Shown here piece after piece: positions 62,940-64,000 of a DNA stretch of 64,000 bases. The stretch is from contig NZ_JAESDK010000005.1 in the NCBI RefSeq assembly GCF_019249245.1, positions 119,281 to 183,280 of the forward strand, in the 5' to 3' direction. The first letter of the stretch is position 1, and the number at the start of each line of letters is the position of its first letter. The translations under genes and the position numbers were made by a program. A model generated the notes under the pieces. That model saw only the letters and a list, made by a program, of their open reading frames with translations. It made no database searches and was not told where the DNA came from. The DNA comes from Alteromonas lipotrueiana (GTDB lineage Bacteria; Pseudomonadota; Gammaproteobacteria; Enterobacterales; Alteromonadaceae).

Positions 62940-64000
62940 TATCTTAAGCCTCCATCATACAACTCTTGTGCTAACTGCTTTCTTCGTTGTTGCCCTGTTG
63001 CTCCACAGTTCGTGCAGCGATAATAGAAATGACCACTCCCATTCCTTTGTTCATCTTGAGAGCCTAGAGTAGTTATTAGGTTGTAAGCTTTTATTGGATT
63101 GCCAACACTCATTCCTGCTCTTATTGGGTCACCGTGGCTAGTTAGGTCTTTGACTTTTATGTTTCTAATATTCTTATGACCTTGTAATTCGGTAAGGAAT
63201 TTCTTGCTTATCGGTGAGCCCACCAAGACCAAGTTATCTACTTTGAAACCAGCATCAGCATATTTGGCTGAATATTGCGCTGCTAGTAGAGAGCCAAAGG
63301 AATATCCAATCATATTAAATTGCTCACTACCGCTATCTGGAAGCCCAAGACTATGAGGAAAGCCCTCCATTTTCTCATTGAGGGCGAGATAGCCTATTGC
63401 GGCATCGACAATAGCACCACCACTTAGTCCTTCTGGGCCAATGGTTGTAACTCCACTTATCCCCGCTTCTTCAAGCGCATCCTTCATACCTGAAATATAA
63501 TCACCGTTGAGACCAGCACCACCAAAGTAAAAGGTGCCATTAGGATTCTCATTGGTACTATCATTCTTTGCTATTTGTTGCTGTGAACCAATATCTCCAG
63601 TAAGAGTTTTGCTTCTTCCACCACCATTTGAAGTGGATGTATATGAAGAACTTCCATTACTTTTGGTAGTTTTTGTAACTGTTGTGGATACGCCATTACT
63701 CGTAACAGTGGCAGTTTGCTTGGTTTCGCCAGTTCTTTTAGCAATTCTTGAACCAGTGGATACCTTTTTAACTTCTTCCGTTTCAACTGCACTGTACCCT
63801 GTAGGGTCAGTGTACCCCAGGGGATTGTTCATCACATAGCTGTATGGATTAATACCCTGACTGTTTCCGACACCCTGTATGAATGGGTCTACAGAAAGAA
63901 AACGCCCAAGGTTATAATCATAAACCCGCCCGTTCATATGAATCAGTTCTACTTCATCCAGATGTTCATGGTCGGTGAAGCCTTTGCGGGTAGCCTGGGC
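62939..64000 (-). CDS. Rhs-family protein, C-terminal part with lipase-like toxin tip (cut by window edge)
   Basis: 354 codons remain open to the right edge. Residues 6-66 in the window are the end of an Rhs core (RKGFTDHEHLDEVELIHMNG, YDYNLGRFLSVDP, NPYSYVMNNPLGYTDPTG). A Thr/Ser-rich linker follows (about 70-150), then an alpha/beta-hydrolase domain with the nucleophile motif GYSFGS (Ser234 in window numbering), an Asp in the DLTSHGDP segment and a His in GSGHFYY as candidate triad. Two cysteines (CTNCG) close to the end may bind zinc. It is probably an antibacterial lipase or phospholipase effector, delivered by a secretion system that is not in view. Confidence 0.8.
   Translation of the reverse strand, partial: AQATRKGFTDHEHLDEVELIHMNGRVYDYNLGRFLSVDPFIQGVGNSQGINPYSYVMNNPLGYTDPTGYSAVETEEVKKVSTGSRIAKRTGETKQTATVTSNGVSTTVTKTTKSNGSSSYTSTSNGGGRSKTLTGDIGSQQQIAKNDSTNENPNGTFYFGGAGLNGDYISGMKDALEEAGISGVTTIGPEGLSGGAIVDAAIGYLALNEKMEGFPHSLGLPDSGSEQFNMIGYSFGSLLAAQYSAKYADAGFKVDNLVLVGSPISKKFLTELQGHKNIRNIKVKDLTSHGDPIRAGMSVGNPIKAYNLITTLGSQDEQRNGSGHFYYRCTNCGATGQQRRKQLAQELYDGGLR

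Overview
The window looks like a chromosomal segment of a polarly flagellated marine-type gammaproteobacterium of the Alteromonadales/Vibrio kind. The reasons are the FlrA-FlrB-FlrC/sigma54 flagellar hierarchy, FlhF and FlhG(FleN), a ParC/ParP chemoreceptor-array polarity pair between cheB and cheW, a MetJ-type operator, and the sequence character of the Met and Fli proteins. The species cannot be named from the sequence alone.

Layout. 1-918: the start of a SulP anion transporter behind a beta-carbonic anhydrase, probably a bicarbonate uptake pair. 1203-1535: a decayed second carbonic anhydrase. 2293-15686: a methionine block with an OxyR-like LysR regulator, metE with divergent metR, a chemoreceptor, then metA, metH split into two genes, and a DUF938 methyltransferase gene behind a MetJ operator. 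16099-46088: one long minus-strand chemotaxis and flagellar region in the order (transcribed) flrA, flrBC, fliEFGHIJ, fliKLMNOPQR-flhB, flhA-flhF-flhG-fliA-cheYZAB-parC-parP-cheW-DUF2802. I find good sigma54 promoter matches before flrB, fliE, fliK and flhA, and a sigma28 match before the chemoreceptor. This is the class II/III architecture expected when FlrA and FlrC drive the genes. 46238-52711: a short atypical flagellin and, divergently, pseF-pseG-pseI with licD, ATP-grasp and HAD genes, probably for making and decorating a nonulosonic acid on flagellin. 52818-57296: a glycosyltransferase-sulfotransferase fusion, a methyltransferase-like gene, an IS481-family insertion and a second sulfotransferase-like gene. 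57495-64000: an accessory region with a second RAYT gene, a HipBA-type toxin-antitoxin pair, broken integrases, insertion-sequence remnants, an orphan Imm40-like immunity gene and the end of an Rhs protein with a lipase-like toxin tip and a membrane immunity candidate.

The most unusual feature is a short kernel, TGGACACCCAC (reverse complement GTGGGTGTCCA), present in at least seven islands. In most islands it sits inside a local tandem repeat, and each repeat has a different length and sequence (about 190, 149, 36, 18 and 90 bp); only the kernel is shared. Two full-length REP-associated tyrosine transposase (RAYT) genes lie between islands whose kernels point toward each other. One island lies inside the ATP-grasp gene as an in-frame 18-bp array that encodes LDTHQS repeats. 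I propose that the RAYTs and this kernel form one system that seeds and amplifies local repeats, including within a gene.

Limits: functions were assigned by reading motifs, without database searches. Promoters, operators and terminators are pattern matches. Both ends of the window cut genes.
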